The notes under the pieces were generated by a model. That model did no database searches. It worked only from the letters and a program-made list of their open reading frames with translations, and was not told where the DNA came from. DNA of 64,000 nucleotides from Planctomycetota bacterium (GTDB taxonomy: Bacteria; Planctomycetota; UBA8742; UBA2392). Of this stretch, positions 17,609-26,035 are shown piece after piece (positions within the stretch are counted from its first letter, which is position 1; every line of letters starts with the position of its first letter). The DNA lies in NCBI GenBank assembly GCA_015075515.1, contig JABTUE010000002.1:434001-498000 (forward strand), in the 5' to 3' direction. The position numbers and the translations under genes were made by a program.

Positions 17609-20026
17609 ATGTCACGCGTGTTGGGTTTTGCCGGCGCGGCCCTGGCCTGCGCCGGGCTGGTGTTCTTCCTGGTTGCCTGTGAAAAAGGCGCTTCCGGCGG
17701 CAACGGCACTTCGGGGGGTACTCCGGGCGGAGGTCCACCCGGCACAATTCCGGACTACGCCGACTTTTCGGGTGCCCTGACACTGCTGGAAACCATTGAC
17801 TGCGCCAGCCCGCCCGCCACGGCAAACTTCGAACAGTACCCGGCCGGCGCCTCAACGGTGCAGACGATTCTGGGCCAGCCCGCTCGGGTGCTGGCTCCTG
17901 CCGGAAACCAGTACAAGTACGTCTCGTTCACACTGGGCAAGAATCTGCCCCCCGGCAAGTCACTGCAGGCCGGCGCGGCCTACGTGATCACGCTGGAATA
18001 CCCCGAAGACACCAGCCGAAGCTGGTTTGTGCTCAATCGCGGCTGCGAAACCGCGCGCGGGTTCAGCACCGGCCAGGCCGTGGGCGACCAGGTGGGAGGC
18101 TGGGTGTACTCGGTGCCGGAATCGCTGAGCCTGCCCCTGAGCGGCCAGTGGAAACTGTGGACCCAGTACTTTCACCTGCATGAACGTTATCCCGGCCTGT
18201 GGCAGCCGCGGGACGTGAACTTTCAGGGCACCGGCGGCGGCACGGCGGGCACCAACGCGCGCACCCAGACACCCGCTGACGGTTTTCGCGTGATTGTGAT
18301 GCAACTGGACACCAAGCAGGCGCCGCTATCCGCCGGTGCCGCGCTGGGCAAGCTGCGGCTGTACGAAGTCACGGGGCCTTTGGCACTCAACACCAGCGCC
18401 CTGCCCGCGGGCCTTCCACGACGTCATGTTTTCTGGCGCGAAGAGATGTCCGACAGCGTGGTCAGCTACGCCGGCGACCCGGCGGCCAACTGGGGCATGC
18501 ACAACGACAAGGACTGGTACGAGCACAAAATGAAGCTGATGAAGTTCCTGGGCCTGAAGACCTTCGCCAAGGACCTGCTGGAGTTCGGGCACAACCAGGG
18601 CTGGGTGGTCAGTGACCCGAACTGGTGGAACCCCGCCGGACCGAACCTTGTCCAGCGCTGGGCCGAAATTGTGGATCTGTGCCGGATCTACGGCTTTGAC
18701 CTGATTCCGTACTACGAATACTACGGCAGCACCGGCCCCGGCGGCATCGGGCCCCAGAAAGCCTGTCTGGCCCTGAAGAACAGCAACAGCTACACGGGCT
18801 TCTGGTGGTGCGAGAACTACAACGCCGACATCACGGGCGCGACCACCAACACACTGGCCGACGCCAAACGGCTGCTGGACGAAACTCTGGTGCCGTTCAA
18901 GACCCAGGTGAACTTTCCGGCCGTCTGGTTGCGCGCCCGGCCCAGCGCCATGCCGGTCAGCTTCAGCGCCGCCTGCCGCGGCCTGTTTGAAACGGAAACC
19001 GGCCGGCCCGCGGGCAGCGTGACGCTGGCGGCGCTCAGCGCCGCCAAGGCCGCGACACCGCAGGGCCAGGTGTACACAGATTACGTGCAGTGGTGGTTCG
19101 GCAAGCGCCGGGCGTTTCTGGCCAACCTGCGTGACCACCTGCGCGCCAACGTGAATGGCCAGGCCGACGTGCTGTTCACCTGGGACAACACCGAGCCCGG
19201 CTGGCCGTTTCCGGGCACGACCAAGTACATCGTCAACGACGACGCCGCGACCTGGAACCCGATCTGCGCGATGCTGCAGGGCACCTACAACCACTGGTAC
19301 TTTCACAAGGACTTCGCGGCCACTGTCAGCGGCAACGAGTACTTCAACGCCATGAAGACGGCACAGGCGGACTACGGCAGCGACGAATGGAGCCATTCCG
19401 TTCCGTGGGCCGACCCGCAGAACTACGCCTCAACCGACGGCGTGATGCTGACCCACACCATGAACCGGGCGTTTTCCGTGACTGCGGATTCGCTGGCGGG
19501 CTTCCGCAGTCTGAACGATCTGGCCTGCATACGCCACTATTGCCTGAACGAAGACGCACACGCCTTTGCGGCCAACGAAAACTGGGAAAACACCCCCCTG
19601 GGCTATCTGGTCGCCGACGTGGAACGGGCCGGGCCGTTCAGCATGCTGATCGAGGCCCGGGCCGTGGCGCTGGGCGACCCGAACTATCTGGGCTATTGCA
19701 GCAGCAACAGTTGGAACCACGGCTTTCCGCACTACGCGCGCCGGTTCTATGCGAACTATCTGTGCTGGCCCGCGCTGCCCAGCACCGTGCAGTCCGGCGC
19801 CAGCCCGGACCCGGAAGTGATCGTGCGCCGCGTGAACGCCGCCGCGCACGGCACGTACTTTGCCGTCGTCAACCTGGGCACAACGACCAAGGCACTGAAC
19901 CTCAACCTGGGCAGTGCCGCGGGAACCATCACCCACCCGGCCACGGGAACCGTGCTGGGCAACGCCGGCACGCCCCTGGCCGTAACGCTGGAGCCCTGCG
20001 AGCTGCTGGTGCTCAAGGTGCAGTGA
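17609..20026 (+). CDS. large secreted lipoprotein, possible glycoside-hydrolase-like enzyme
   Basis: 805 residues. A signal peptide ends in lipobox LVAC (Cys about 25), followed by a Gly/Ser/Thr linker, so the protein should be membrane-anchored outside the cytoplasm. The N-terminal 230 or so residues look like a beta-sandwich. The middle has aromatic-rich helix/strand segments (YDLIPYYEYYGS-like region, GFWWCENYN, VQWWFGKRRAFLANLRDHL, VLFTWDNTEPGW), as in TIM-barrel glycosidases. A short C-terminal beta domain ends in LEPCELLVLKVQ, as seen closing some GH folds. No catalytic pair can be named. Confidence 0.5.
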   Translation: MSRVLGFAGAALACAGLVFFLVACEKGASGGNGTSGGTPGGGPPGTIPDYADFSGALTLLETIDCASPPATANFEQYPAGASTVQTILGQPARVLAPAGNQYKYVSFTLGKNLPPGKSLQAGAAYVITLEYPEDTSRSWFVLNRGCETARGFSTGQAVGDQVGGWVYSVPESLSLPLSGQWKLWTQYFHLHERYPGLWQPRDVNFQGTGGGTAGTNARTQTPADGFRVIVMQLDTKQAPLSAGAALGKLRLYEVTGPLALNTSALPAGLPRRHVFWREEMSDSVVSYAGDPAANWGMHNDKDWYEHKMKLMKFLGLKTFAKDLLEFGHNQGWVVSDPNWWNPAGPNLVQRWAEIVDLCRIYGFDLIPYYEYYGSTGPGGIGPQKACLALKNSNSYTGFWWCENYNADITGATTNTLADAKRLLDETLVPFKTQVNFPAVWLRARPSAMPVSFSAACRGLFETETGRPAGSVTLAALSAAKAATPQGQVYTDYVQWWFGKRRAFLANLRDHLRANVNGQADVLFTWDNTEPGWPFPGTTKYIVNDDAATWNPICAMLQGTYNHWYFHKDFAATVSGNEYFNAMKTAQADYGSDEWSHSVPWADPQNYASTDGVMLTHTMNRAFSVTADSLAGFRSLNDLACIRHYCLNEDAHAFAANENWENTPLGYLVADVERAGPFSMLIEARAVALGDPNYLGYCSSNSWNHGFPHYARRFYANYLCWPALPSTVQSGASPDPEVIVRRVNAAAHGTYFAVVNLGTTTKALNLNLGSAAGTITHPATGTVLGNAGTPLAVTLEPCELLVLKVQ

Positions 20027-20061
20027 CTGCAACCAAAACAAACCGCAACAAGCTAAAAGCT

Positions 20062-20084
20062 GGGGCGCGTTTGCGCCCCTTTTT
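20062..20084 (+). terminator. Rho-independent terminator after the large lipoprotein
   Basis: GGGGCGC (20062-20068), loop GTTT, GCGCCCC (20073-20079), then TTTTT (20080-20084): a textbook intrinsic terminator 36 nt after the stop codon. Confidence 0.93.
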
Positions 20085-20113
20085 CTTTGTCACACTGCCC
20101 GAGCCTCAAACCC

Positions 20114-20383
20114 ATGCCCTACATCAAGCCGGCCGACCGCAAGCCCCTGGACCCTTTGATTGACCAGCTTGCGGCGCTGTTGCCCGAAAAAGACTTCGCG
20201 GGCAGCCTGAACTACGTGATCACGCGCCTGTGCGACGCGATGCTGCGTCGGCGGAAAAACTACGGCCGCATCAACGAAGTGGTCGGCGCCCTGGAATGCG
20301 CGCGGCTGGAGTTCTACCGCCGTGTGGCCGCGCCCTATGAAGACGCCAAAATCGCCGAAAACGGCGATGCGTATGAAAGTTAG
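20114..20383 (+). CDS. small conserved protein of unknown function (DUF6899-like)
   Basis: 89 residues starting [19 protein letters not shown], with the central [13 protein letters not shown] and the ending [33 protein letters not shown]. This pattern matches, from memory, a widespread family of 90-100-residue helical proteins of unknown role (DUF6899-like). Compact, charged, no signal peptide. It overlaps the 3' end of the convergent FHA gene by 4 bp. Confidence 0.7.
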   Translation: MPYIKPADRKPLDPLIDQLAALLPEKDFAGSLNYVITRLCDAMLRRRKNYGRINEVVGALECARLEFYRRVAAPYEDAKIAENGDAYES

Positions 20384-21126
20384 CCCTTGGTCGTGAACTT
20401 GAACCGCCGGGCACCTTCGGGGTGTTTCAGTGTGATCGCCACCACGATCTCGTCGCCGTCGCCCAGCGGTTGCGGCTGGGTCAGCGGGTCACCGTTGAGG
20501 TACGTACCGTTGGTGCTGCGCAAATCCTCAATGAAATAGGCCGGCCCCTGCCGGTAAATGCGAAAGTGCTTCTTGCTGATCGTGGGTATGGCATACACCG
20601 CCTGGGCCGGCGGCTCGCGCCCGATAATCAGCTCGTCGCCGACCTCAAAGCGCTTCTTGTCTTCTTCGTCCAGCAGCGCCCCGCCGCTGGCCTTGGTCTG
20701 GATCTTGGTGTTCTTGGTGTCGCCCGACGGCGGGTGGGTTTCGTCTTTTTCCTCGGGCTCGATTTCATCGGCCACGGGCTCAAGGTCGGCCTCGGCGTCT
20801 TCGTCGCCGGCGATTTTGGTGTGCGCGTCCATACGCACCACCACATGAACATCCACCAGGTCACTCAGCCCGCTGCCCTCAAAGTGGCGGCGCAGGTAAT
20901 CAGGCACGCGCACCGTCAGCTTGCGGTTGCCGGCGGCATCCACCAGCTTCAGCCCGATGGCCTTGAACGCGTCGTCGCTGATGCCCTTGCTCTGGCCGAT
21001 GTCAATTTCAAGCGCGGGATGGGCGGACTTGAGCAGCTCGCCCAGTTCCTTGTCCACGGCGGCCTTGAACTCGGCGTCGTTGGCCGCGGCAATGGTCAAC
21101 CGATTCCAGCGCAGTGTGGCAGGCAT
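20380..21126 (-). CDS. STAS-like plus FHA domain protein
   Basis: 248 residues. The N-terminal 120 resemble a STAS fold ([30 protein letters not shown]...[10 protein letters not shown]). An acidic linker (about 120-160) leads to an FHA domain: [31 protein letters not shown] and LGDGDEIVV, holding the Arg, Ser/His and Asn that read phosphothreonine. This suggests a scaffold that answers Ser/Thr kinase signalling. No kinase is adjacent. Single gene, divergent from the monooxygenase. Confidence 0.75.
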   Translation of the reverse strand: MPATLRWNRLTIAAANDAEFKAAVDKELGELLKSAHPALEIDIGQSKGISDDAFKAIGLKLVDAAGNRKLTVRVPDYLRRHFEGSGLSDLVDVHVVVRMDAHTKIAGDEDAEADLEPVADEIEPEEKDETHPPSGDTKNTKIQTKASGGALLDEEDKKRFEVGDELIIGREPPAQAVYAIPTISKKHFRIYRQGPAYFIEDLRSTNGTYLNGDPLTQPQPLGDGDEIVVAITLKHPEGARRFKFTTKG

Positions 21127-21254
21127 GGCCCCGTTCCCCGTGAGGCCCTATTTACGCCCGCGCGCGCCCATTGCGCAACGGGCAACTTTCGGAACCCTGC
21201 CGGCGGTGTTGGCCGCCCGCCGCCGCGTGCCTATAGTGACACCAGGAGATAAAC

Positions 21255-21551
21255 ATGCTGACGGTGATCGCCACCATCCGGGCCAAAGCCGGGTCCGAAC
21301 TGCGCGCCAAGGAAATCCTGACCTCTCTGGTTGCCCCTACGCGCAAGGAACAGGGCTGTGTGAACTACGACCTGCACGTGCGCGCCGACCAGCCGGGCAC
21401 GTTCGTGTTTTATGAAAACTGGACCAGCGCCGCGGCGCTGGACGCGCACCTGAAGACGCCGCACGTGCAGAAGGCCCTGAGTGAAATGGGCCCGCACCTG
21501 GCCGGCGAGCCCGACATCGGCCGCTTTGAAATGATCAGCAAGCCGGCGTGA
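21255..21551 (+). CDS. antibiotic biosynthesis monooxygenase (ABM) domain protein
   Basis: 98 residues with the ABM/YgiN ferredoxin-like fold: MLTVIATIRAKAGSELRAKEIL, then RKEQGCVNYDLHVRADQPGTFVFYENW and a final HVQKAL...IGRFEMI. Such dimers include quinol monooxygenases and heme-degrading enzymes; the substrate is unknown. AGGAG precedes the ATG. It ends flush against the pyrC stop codon on the other strand. Confidence 0.85.
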   Translation: MLTVIATIRAKAGSELRAKEILTSLVAPTRKEQGCVNYDLHVRADQPGTFVFYENWTSAAALDAHLKTPHVQKALSEMGPHLAGEPDIGRFEMISKPA

Positions 21552-22859
21552 TCACGCAAACTGGATCTCGCGGCCGCGTACCTCGTCGTTGACCCTGCCG
21601 TTTTCGTACACGACCTGGCCGCCACAGATGGTCGTTACGGCCCGGCCCCTGAGCTTGCGACCGTGCCAGGGCGTCCAGCCGCACTTGGTCAACTGGGTTT
21701 CGTTGCGCGGCTCGTGCACATCGTTGACATCCACCAGCACCAGGTCAGCGTCATAGCCGACCTCGATGAAACCCTTGCCTTTCATGGCATAGACCTGCGC
21801 CGGCCGCTGGCACATCCACAGCGCGACCTGTTCCAGCGTGCATTCCCCGCGCGCGCTGGCATCCAGAATCAGGGACAAAGAGTTTTCCACCAGGGGAATT
21901 CCCGCCGGCGCCTGCCACACGGGCTTGCGCTTCTCGGCCGGCAGATGCGGCGCGTGATCGGTGGCAATGCATGAAATGCGCCCGTCGCGCAAAGCCGCCC
22001 ACAGGCCGCGGTTGTCGGCTTCGTATTTCAACGGCGGGTTCATCTTCAACCACGCCCCCGACTCCTCGGCGTCGCGCACATTCAACAGCAGGTGGTGCGG
22101 GCAGGCCTCACTGGTGACCAGGGTGTCACGGGGCAGAAACAGTTCGCACTCGCGCGCGGTGCTGACATGCAGGATGTGCGCGCGATGGCCGTACTTGCGC
22201 GCCAGGTTCACTACCGTCTGTGTCGAACGGTAGGCGGCCTCCACGTTGCGCCACTCGGTGTACCCGCGAATGTCGGTGCGCCCGGCAAATTCGTCCTTGC
22301 GCGCCTTCATGAAGGCTTCGTCTTCACAGTGGGTGGCAATCACGCGGTTTTTGTCGGTGTGGGCAAAGATGGCTTCCAGTGCCTTGGGGTCGTCTACCAG
22401 CAGGTCACCGGTGCTTGCACCCAGAAAAGCCTTGATGCCGCACACGCGCGTAGCCGTTTGCAGGTCGGCCAGGTTTGTGTTGGTTGCGCCGATGAAAAAA
22501 CCCCAGTTCACGCGGCTCTTGCGCGCGGCAAGCGCGTGCTTGTGGTCAATTTCGCGCTGGTTAATCGCGTTGGGAATCGTGTTGGGCATTTCCAGAAAAC
22601 TGGTCACGCCGCCCTTGGCGCAGGCACGCGAGGCCGTTTCAAGGTCTTCCTTGTGCGTCAGGCCGGGGTCACGAAAGTGAACCTGGGGGTCAATCACACC
22701 CGGGAAAAGATGCAGGCCGGTGGCGTCAATCACCCGCGCGCCGGCGGCGTCCACGCCCGGCTCAATGCGCGAAATCCAGCGGCCGTCCAGGCGCACGTCG
22801 GTTTTCTGAAACCGGCCGGAGCGAAACACCTGCGCGTTGCGGATTACAATTGCACCCAT
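21552..22859 (-). CDS. pyrC: dihydroorotase
   Basis: Class I (PyrC/AllB-type) amidohydrolase of 435 residues that cyclises carbamoyl-aspartate in pyrimidine synthesis. Metal ligands: GVIDPQVHFRDPG (HxH), the His in VIATHCED, HILHVSTARE and CIATDHAPH. Also characteristic is GGVTSFLEMPNTIP. Allantoinase is the main alternative, but the position after arginine genes and the lack of purine-catabolism genes favour dihydroorotase. One base separates its ATG from the stop of the upstream membrane-protein gene. Confidence 0.87.
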   Translation of the reverse strand: MGAIVIRNAQVFRSGRFQKTDVRLDGRWISRIEPGVDAAGARVIDATGLHLFPGVIDPQVHFRDPGLTHKEDLETASRACAKGGVTSFLEMPNTIPNAINQREIDHKHALAARKSRVNWGFFIGATNTNLADLQTATRVCGIKAFLGASTGDLLVDDPKALEAIFAHTDKNRVIATHCEDEAFMKARKDEFAGRTDIRGYTEWRNVEAAYRSTQTVVNLARKYGHRAHILHVSTARECELFLPRDTLVTSEACPHHLLLNVRDAEESGAWLKMNPPLKYEADNRGLWAALRDGRISCIATDHAPHLPAEKRKPVWQAPAGIPLVENSLSLILDASARGECTLEQVALWMCQRPAQVYAMKGKGFIEVGYDADLVLVDVNDVHEPRNETQLTKCGWTPWHGRKLRGRAVTTICGGQVVYENGRVNDEVRGREIQFA

Positions 22860-22860
22860 G

Positions 22861-23058
22861 TCAGCGCCTCAGGTTGCCCAGGTTGACCAGCACCAGAAAC
22901 ACCAGACCGGCCAGAGCAACGCCCAGCCACACCCAGTTGGGTGACGCGCCGGTCTGGTGCGCGGTATAGAACTCCCACGCGATCAGCGCCAGAAACACCG
23001 GCAGCGGCCACCAGCGGCGGACCCAGGGCGGAACCGAACTCTGGCGCGGGCTGTTCAT
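22861..23058 (-). CDS. small two-helix membrane protein
   Basis: 65 residues: a basic N-terminus (PPWVRRWW), helix 1 (PLPVFLALIAWEFYTA), a short loop and helix 2 (WVWLGVALAGLVFLVLVNLGNL). No family recognised. It sits 2 nt after the P-loop gene stop and 1 nt before pyrC, so it belongs to that operon. Confidence 0.6.
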   Translation of the reverse strand: MNSPRQSSVPPWVRRWWPLPVFLALIAWEFYTAHQTGASPNWVWLGVALAGLVFLVLVNLGNLRR

Positions 23059-23060
23059 GG

Positions 23061-24236
23061 TCAGGCCGGGTTGGTGCCCTCGGGCCGGGCACCGACCAGG
23101 TCGTTCAGTCCCAGCAGGCGGCAGACTTCGTCGGCCAGCTCTTCGGCGTTGTTGCGGGCGTTGATGGCCTTGATACCCAGCCCCTGCACAATGTAGCCGC
23201 AGCCCACATCGTTGTCGGTGACCGGGCCGCTGAACAGGTCAATGCGCTGGCCGCGCTTGTCGAACACGGCCTTGGCGCCGTAGGCACCCACGGGGTCGTT
23301 GGCGCACAGAATGTGCACCCTGGTGGCGGTGTAGAGTTCGGGGTCGTCAAAATAGGTCATGACGGAATAGCCGCCGATGATGCCGTCGCCAAGTTCGACC
23401 ACCACAACGTCGGGCTTGTCTTCCAGCAGTTCGTTGATGATGGATTTGGCCACCGGCGCAATCGTGTCCAGATCGGCGGTGCTGGGCAGGCCGCAATCCA
23501 CAAAGCTGAGCGTCATGTCGGCGCCGTGGTCTTCAAAACTGAACAGGTCGCGCCGCGCCGCCACCCCCGACAGCTTGCCGGCGTTGACGCGCAGCCCGCG
23601 CTGGGACAGCAACTGGCACAACGTGGCGCAGACCTTGGTCTTGCCCGCGCTCATGCAGGTTCCGGAGACGGCGATGATCGGGGTCTTGCATTTGGGATCC
23701 AGATGATCGTGGGTGGGGATGCTGGAATCCACCAAGTTCAGAATCCGCCCCTTGCGCACAACCTGGCCGACCACCTCGACCTTCAGCGGCGGCCCAAGGT
23801 CCTTGTTCACGCCCGTGCACACGCCGATCACGCCGCCCAGGTTCAGAAGATTGATCACGTCGCCGGCCTTGATCGTTTCGGGCACCTTGCCCACGTAGCC
23901 CTTGAGCGCATTGCGGGCGCCCAGCGCGCCGATGATGTAGTCGTTTTCGAAGATCTTGGCCATGCGGCCTTCTTCGAGTTCCAGTTCGCCGTAGACGCTT
24001 TTTTCACCCAGCGAACGCACAACGGTCACGTTGCCCGGCTCAGCCACCAGTCCGTCGGTGATGATCTGTTCTTCCTTGTGCAGGTTCAGGCGGTGGCAGA
24101 CGCTGGCGATTTTGTCCACGCGCACCTGCATGGTTTTGGGGCCATTGAGTTTACCCGTCTCGCGCGAGATCGCCGACTGCGAGAACTGCCCCGACTGATC
24201 ATTCATCTTTGCGCCCTCGACTGCGTTGATGTTCAT
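23061..24236 (-). CDS. P-loop NTPase of unknown function (DUF1611/MobB-like C-terminus)
   Basis: 391 residues. The N-terminal 150 are mixed alpha/beta (NLHKEEQIITDGLVAEPGNVTVVRSLGEKSVYGE...). From about 160 there is a P-loop domain: IIAVSGTCMSAGKTKVCATL as Walker A, then RVNAGKLSGVAARRD, SFVDCGLPSTADLD, VVVVELGDGIIGGYSVM and ILCANDPVGAYGAKAVFD. The layout recalls dethiobiotin-synthase/MobB-type NTPases and DUF1611 proteins but is not a clear member of either. ATG 24236 has AGGAG 5-6 nt upstream. In the transcription order it follows the GxxExxY gene. Confidence 0.6.
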   Translation of the reverse strand: MNINAVEGAKMNDQSGQFSQSAISRETGKLNGPKTMQVRVDKIASVCHRLNLHKEEQIITDGLVAEPGNVTVVRSLGEKSVYGELELEEGRMAKIFENDYIIGALGARNALKGYVGKVPETIKAGDVINLLNLGGVIGVCTGVNKDLGPPLKVEVVGQVVRKGRILNLVDSSIPTHDHLDPKCKTPIIAVSGTCMSAGKTKVCATLCQLLSQRGLRVNAGKLSGVAARRDLFSFEDHGADMTLSFVDCGLPSTADLDTIAPVAKSIINELLEDKPDVVVVELGDGIIGGYSVMTYFDDPELYTATRVHILCANDPVGAYGAKAVFDKRGQRIDLFSGPVTDNDVGCGYIVQGLGIKAINARNNAEELADEVCRLLGLNDLVGARPEGTNPA

Positions 24237-24270
24237 TGTTGCTCCTGCCCGGTGAAATGCGACTGCAATT

Positions 24271-24300
24271 CAAAGCGCCAAAGCGCCAAAGCGCCAAAGG
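24271..24300. repeat. 8-bp tandem repeat (CAAAGCGC), left inverted arm
   Basis: CAAAGCGC three times in a row (24271-24294) plus CAAAGG (24295-24300), touching the stop codon of the GxxExxY gene. Its last 25 bases match the reverse complement of 24720-24744 at about 24 positions. Confidence 0.8.
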
Positions 24301-24708
24301 TCAATCGTTCTGGTGGTAAACCACCCGCTTGATTGCAGACCCACGGATGGCCGCAACCTTGAAGTTGATGATCAGCGCCAATTCACGCCCGGTGGCCTTC
24401 AAGTAAGTAATCGCCTGTGCCACATGCGCCTCGCCAATAGCATCCACAGTCTTGAGTTCGACGATCAAGCGGCCTTCCACCAACAGGTCAATCCTGCCCT
24501 TGCCCACCGATCGCCCTTTGTAGGTCACCTCAACCGGCACTTCGCGCTGTACCTTCAGACCCATCAGCTCAAGCTCGACCACCATGCTGTCGCGGTAGAC
24601 GTTCTCGGGGTAGCCAGCTTTGTGATGCCTGTGCACCTCAATGGCCGCGCCAATTACTTTGGTGGCCAGCTCATCCAGTCCTTTGTCCGGTTCATGGTGC
24701 GCTGTCAT
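24301..24708 (-). CDS. GxxExxY protein
   Basis: 135 residues with the family motif GYPENVY near the N-terminus (after ATKVIGAAIEVHRHHKA), then the PD-(D/E)XK-like core VGKGRIDLLVEGRLIVELKTVD (Asp, Glu-x-Lys) and AQAITYLKATGRELALIINF. GxxExxY proteins are small nuclease-fold proteins of unknown function scattered across environmental bacteria and archaea. This copy is inserted in the arg/pyr gene row and is bracketed by near-perfect inverted repeats made of 8-bp units, which suggests it came in as a unit. Confidence 0.9.
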   Translation of the reverse strand: MTAHHEPDKGLDELATKVIGAAIEVHRHHKAGYPENVYRDSMVVELELMGLKVQREVPVEVTYKGRSVGKGRIDLLVEGRLIVELKTVDAIGEAHVAQAITYLKATGRELALIINFKVAAIRGSAIKRVVYHQND

Positions 24709-24719
24709 TTTACGTCAGT

Positions 24720-24747
24720 CCTTTGGCGCTTCGGCGCTTTGGCGGTC
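24720..24747. repeat. 8-bp-unit repeat, right inverted arm
   Basis: CCTTTGGCGC, TTCGGCGC, TTTGGCGG in series, the mirror of the arm at 24276-24300 with one mismatch in 25. It ends right at the argG stop codon (24748-24750). Confidence 0.8.
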
Positions 24748-25953
24748 CTAAACCTTGCCTTTGGCCTGGGCGGCCAGCCGTGACGGGATACTCAGCACCT
24801 TGCCGAAACCCGCCGCGTCGGCGCCGGACCACAGACTGAACTCCTCGCCGTACTTGCCACTGGCGGCGTTCATCAACGAGTACGGGCTGGAAACTCCTCC
24901 CACCGCAAACGCGCCGTACTTGACCGTGATGCTGACTTCGCCCGACACACGGCCCTGGCTGCTTTCCAGCAGTGCTTCAATATCGCGCAGCGCCGGGTCA
25001 AAGGGCTGGCCCTCGTGCAGCATCGTGCCGTAGAAGTCGCTGACGTGGTCCTTCCAGAAACGCTGCCACTTGGTCAGCACCAGCTTTTCCAGTTCGCGGT
25101 GCGCGGCAATCAGCATCAGCGCCGCCGGCGCGACAAACGCCACGCGGCCCTTGATGCCCACAATCGTGTCGCCCAGATGCACGCCGCGGCCCAGGGCGTA
25201 TTCAAAGCCCAGTGTGTTGAGCCTTTCAATCAGCGCCACGGGCTTCAGGGGTTCGCCGTCCAGCGCAACGGGCTGGCCTTTCTCAAAGGTCACCTTCAAC
25301 AGGCGCGGTTTGACCGCGGGGTTGCTTTTGGCCGCCATTTCAAAGACTTCGTCGGGCACCACCGTGGCGCTGTCGTGGGTTTCCTTGCCGCCAATGGTCA
25401 CGCCCCACATGCCGGCGTTGATGCTGTATTGCGTGGTCTTGGGCGGGATCTCGAGGCCGACCTTCTTCAGGTAATCGGTCTCCTGCTGGCGCGTCAGCGA
25501 GTGTTCGCGCACGGGCGACAGCATTTTCAATCCGGGCGCAAGCACGTTCATCGCGACGTCAAAACGAATCTGGTCGTTGCCCGCGCCGGTGCTGCCGTGA
25601 GCCACGGCAGCGGCCCCGCGCTTCACGGCGTATTCGGCGACCATGCTGGCCTGCACGACACGTTCGGCCGCCACACACAGCGGATAAACGCCGCCGCGCA
25701 TGACGTTGCCATAGAGCATGAACTTCACGAAGCGGTTGAAGACTTCGGCCTTGCCGTCCAGGACGACCGGATTTTTGACGCCAAGCTGTTTGGCGCGGTC
25801 GGCGGCGCGCTTGAAGTCGTCGGCGGTGAAGCCGCCGGTGTCAATCATGCAGGTTTCGACTTCGTAGCCGTACTTTTCGCGGATAAACGGGATGCAGAAG
25901 GACGTGTCCAGCCCGCCCGAGTACGCGAGAATGCAGGTGCCGTTGGTTGCCAT
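24748..25953 (-). CDS. argG: argininosuccinate synthase
   Basis: 401-residue ATP-dependent ligase that joins citrulline and aspartate. PP-loop CILAYSGGLDTSFCIPF at the N-terminus, then GNVMRGGVYPLCVAAERVVQA, the signature VAHGSTGAGNDQIRFD and HDSATVVPDEVFEMA. It lies downstream of argH in transcription order, and the two are separated by a 69-bp gap filled with a period-7 repeat. Confidence 0.94.
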   Translation of the reverse strand: MATNGTCILAYSGGLDTSFCIPFIREKYGYEVETCMIDTGGFTADDFKRAADRAKQLGVKNPVVLDGKAEVFNRFVKFMLYGNVMRGGVYPLCVAAERVVQASMVAEYAVKRGAAAVAHGSTGAGNDQIRFDVAMNVLAPGLKMLSPVREHSLTRQQETDYLKKVGLEIPPKTTQYSINAGMWGVTIGGKETHDSATVVPDEVFEMAAKSNPAVKPRLLKVTFEKGQPVALDGEPLKPVALIERLNTLGFEYALGRGVHLGDTIVGIKGRVAFVAPAALMLIAAHRELEKLVLTKWQRFWKDHVSDFYGTMLHEGQPFDPALRDIEALLESSQGRVSGEVSITVKYGAFAVGGVSSPYSLMNAASGKYGEEFSLWSGADAAGFGKVLSIPSRLAAQAKGKV

Positions 25954-25972
25954 TCCTGTGTTGCCTTTCGTT

Positions 25973-26035
25973 ACTGGTCCCTGGTCGTCAGTCGCTGGTC
26001 GCTAGCGTCTAGAGACCAGTGACTAGCGACTCTCC
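25973..26035. repeat. period-7 repeat island in the argH-argG gap, reaching into argH
   Basis: Seven-base units ACTGGTC, CCTGGTC, GTCAGTC, GCTGGTC and GCTAGCG (25973-26007), then complementary units ACCAGTG and ACTAGCG (26015-26028). The two halves can fold into a stem of about 14 bp. The argH stop codon (26023-26025) and its last codons lie inside the repeat. Confidence 0.7.
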
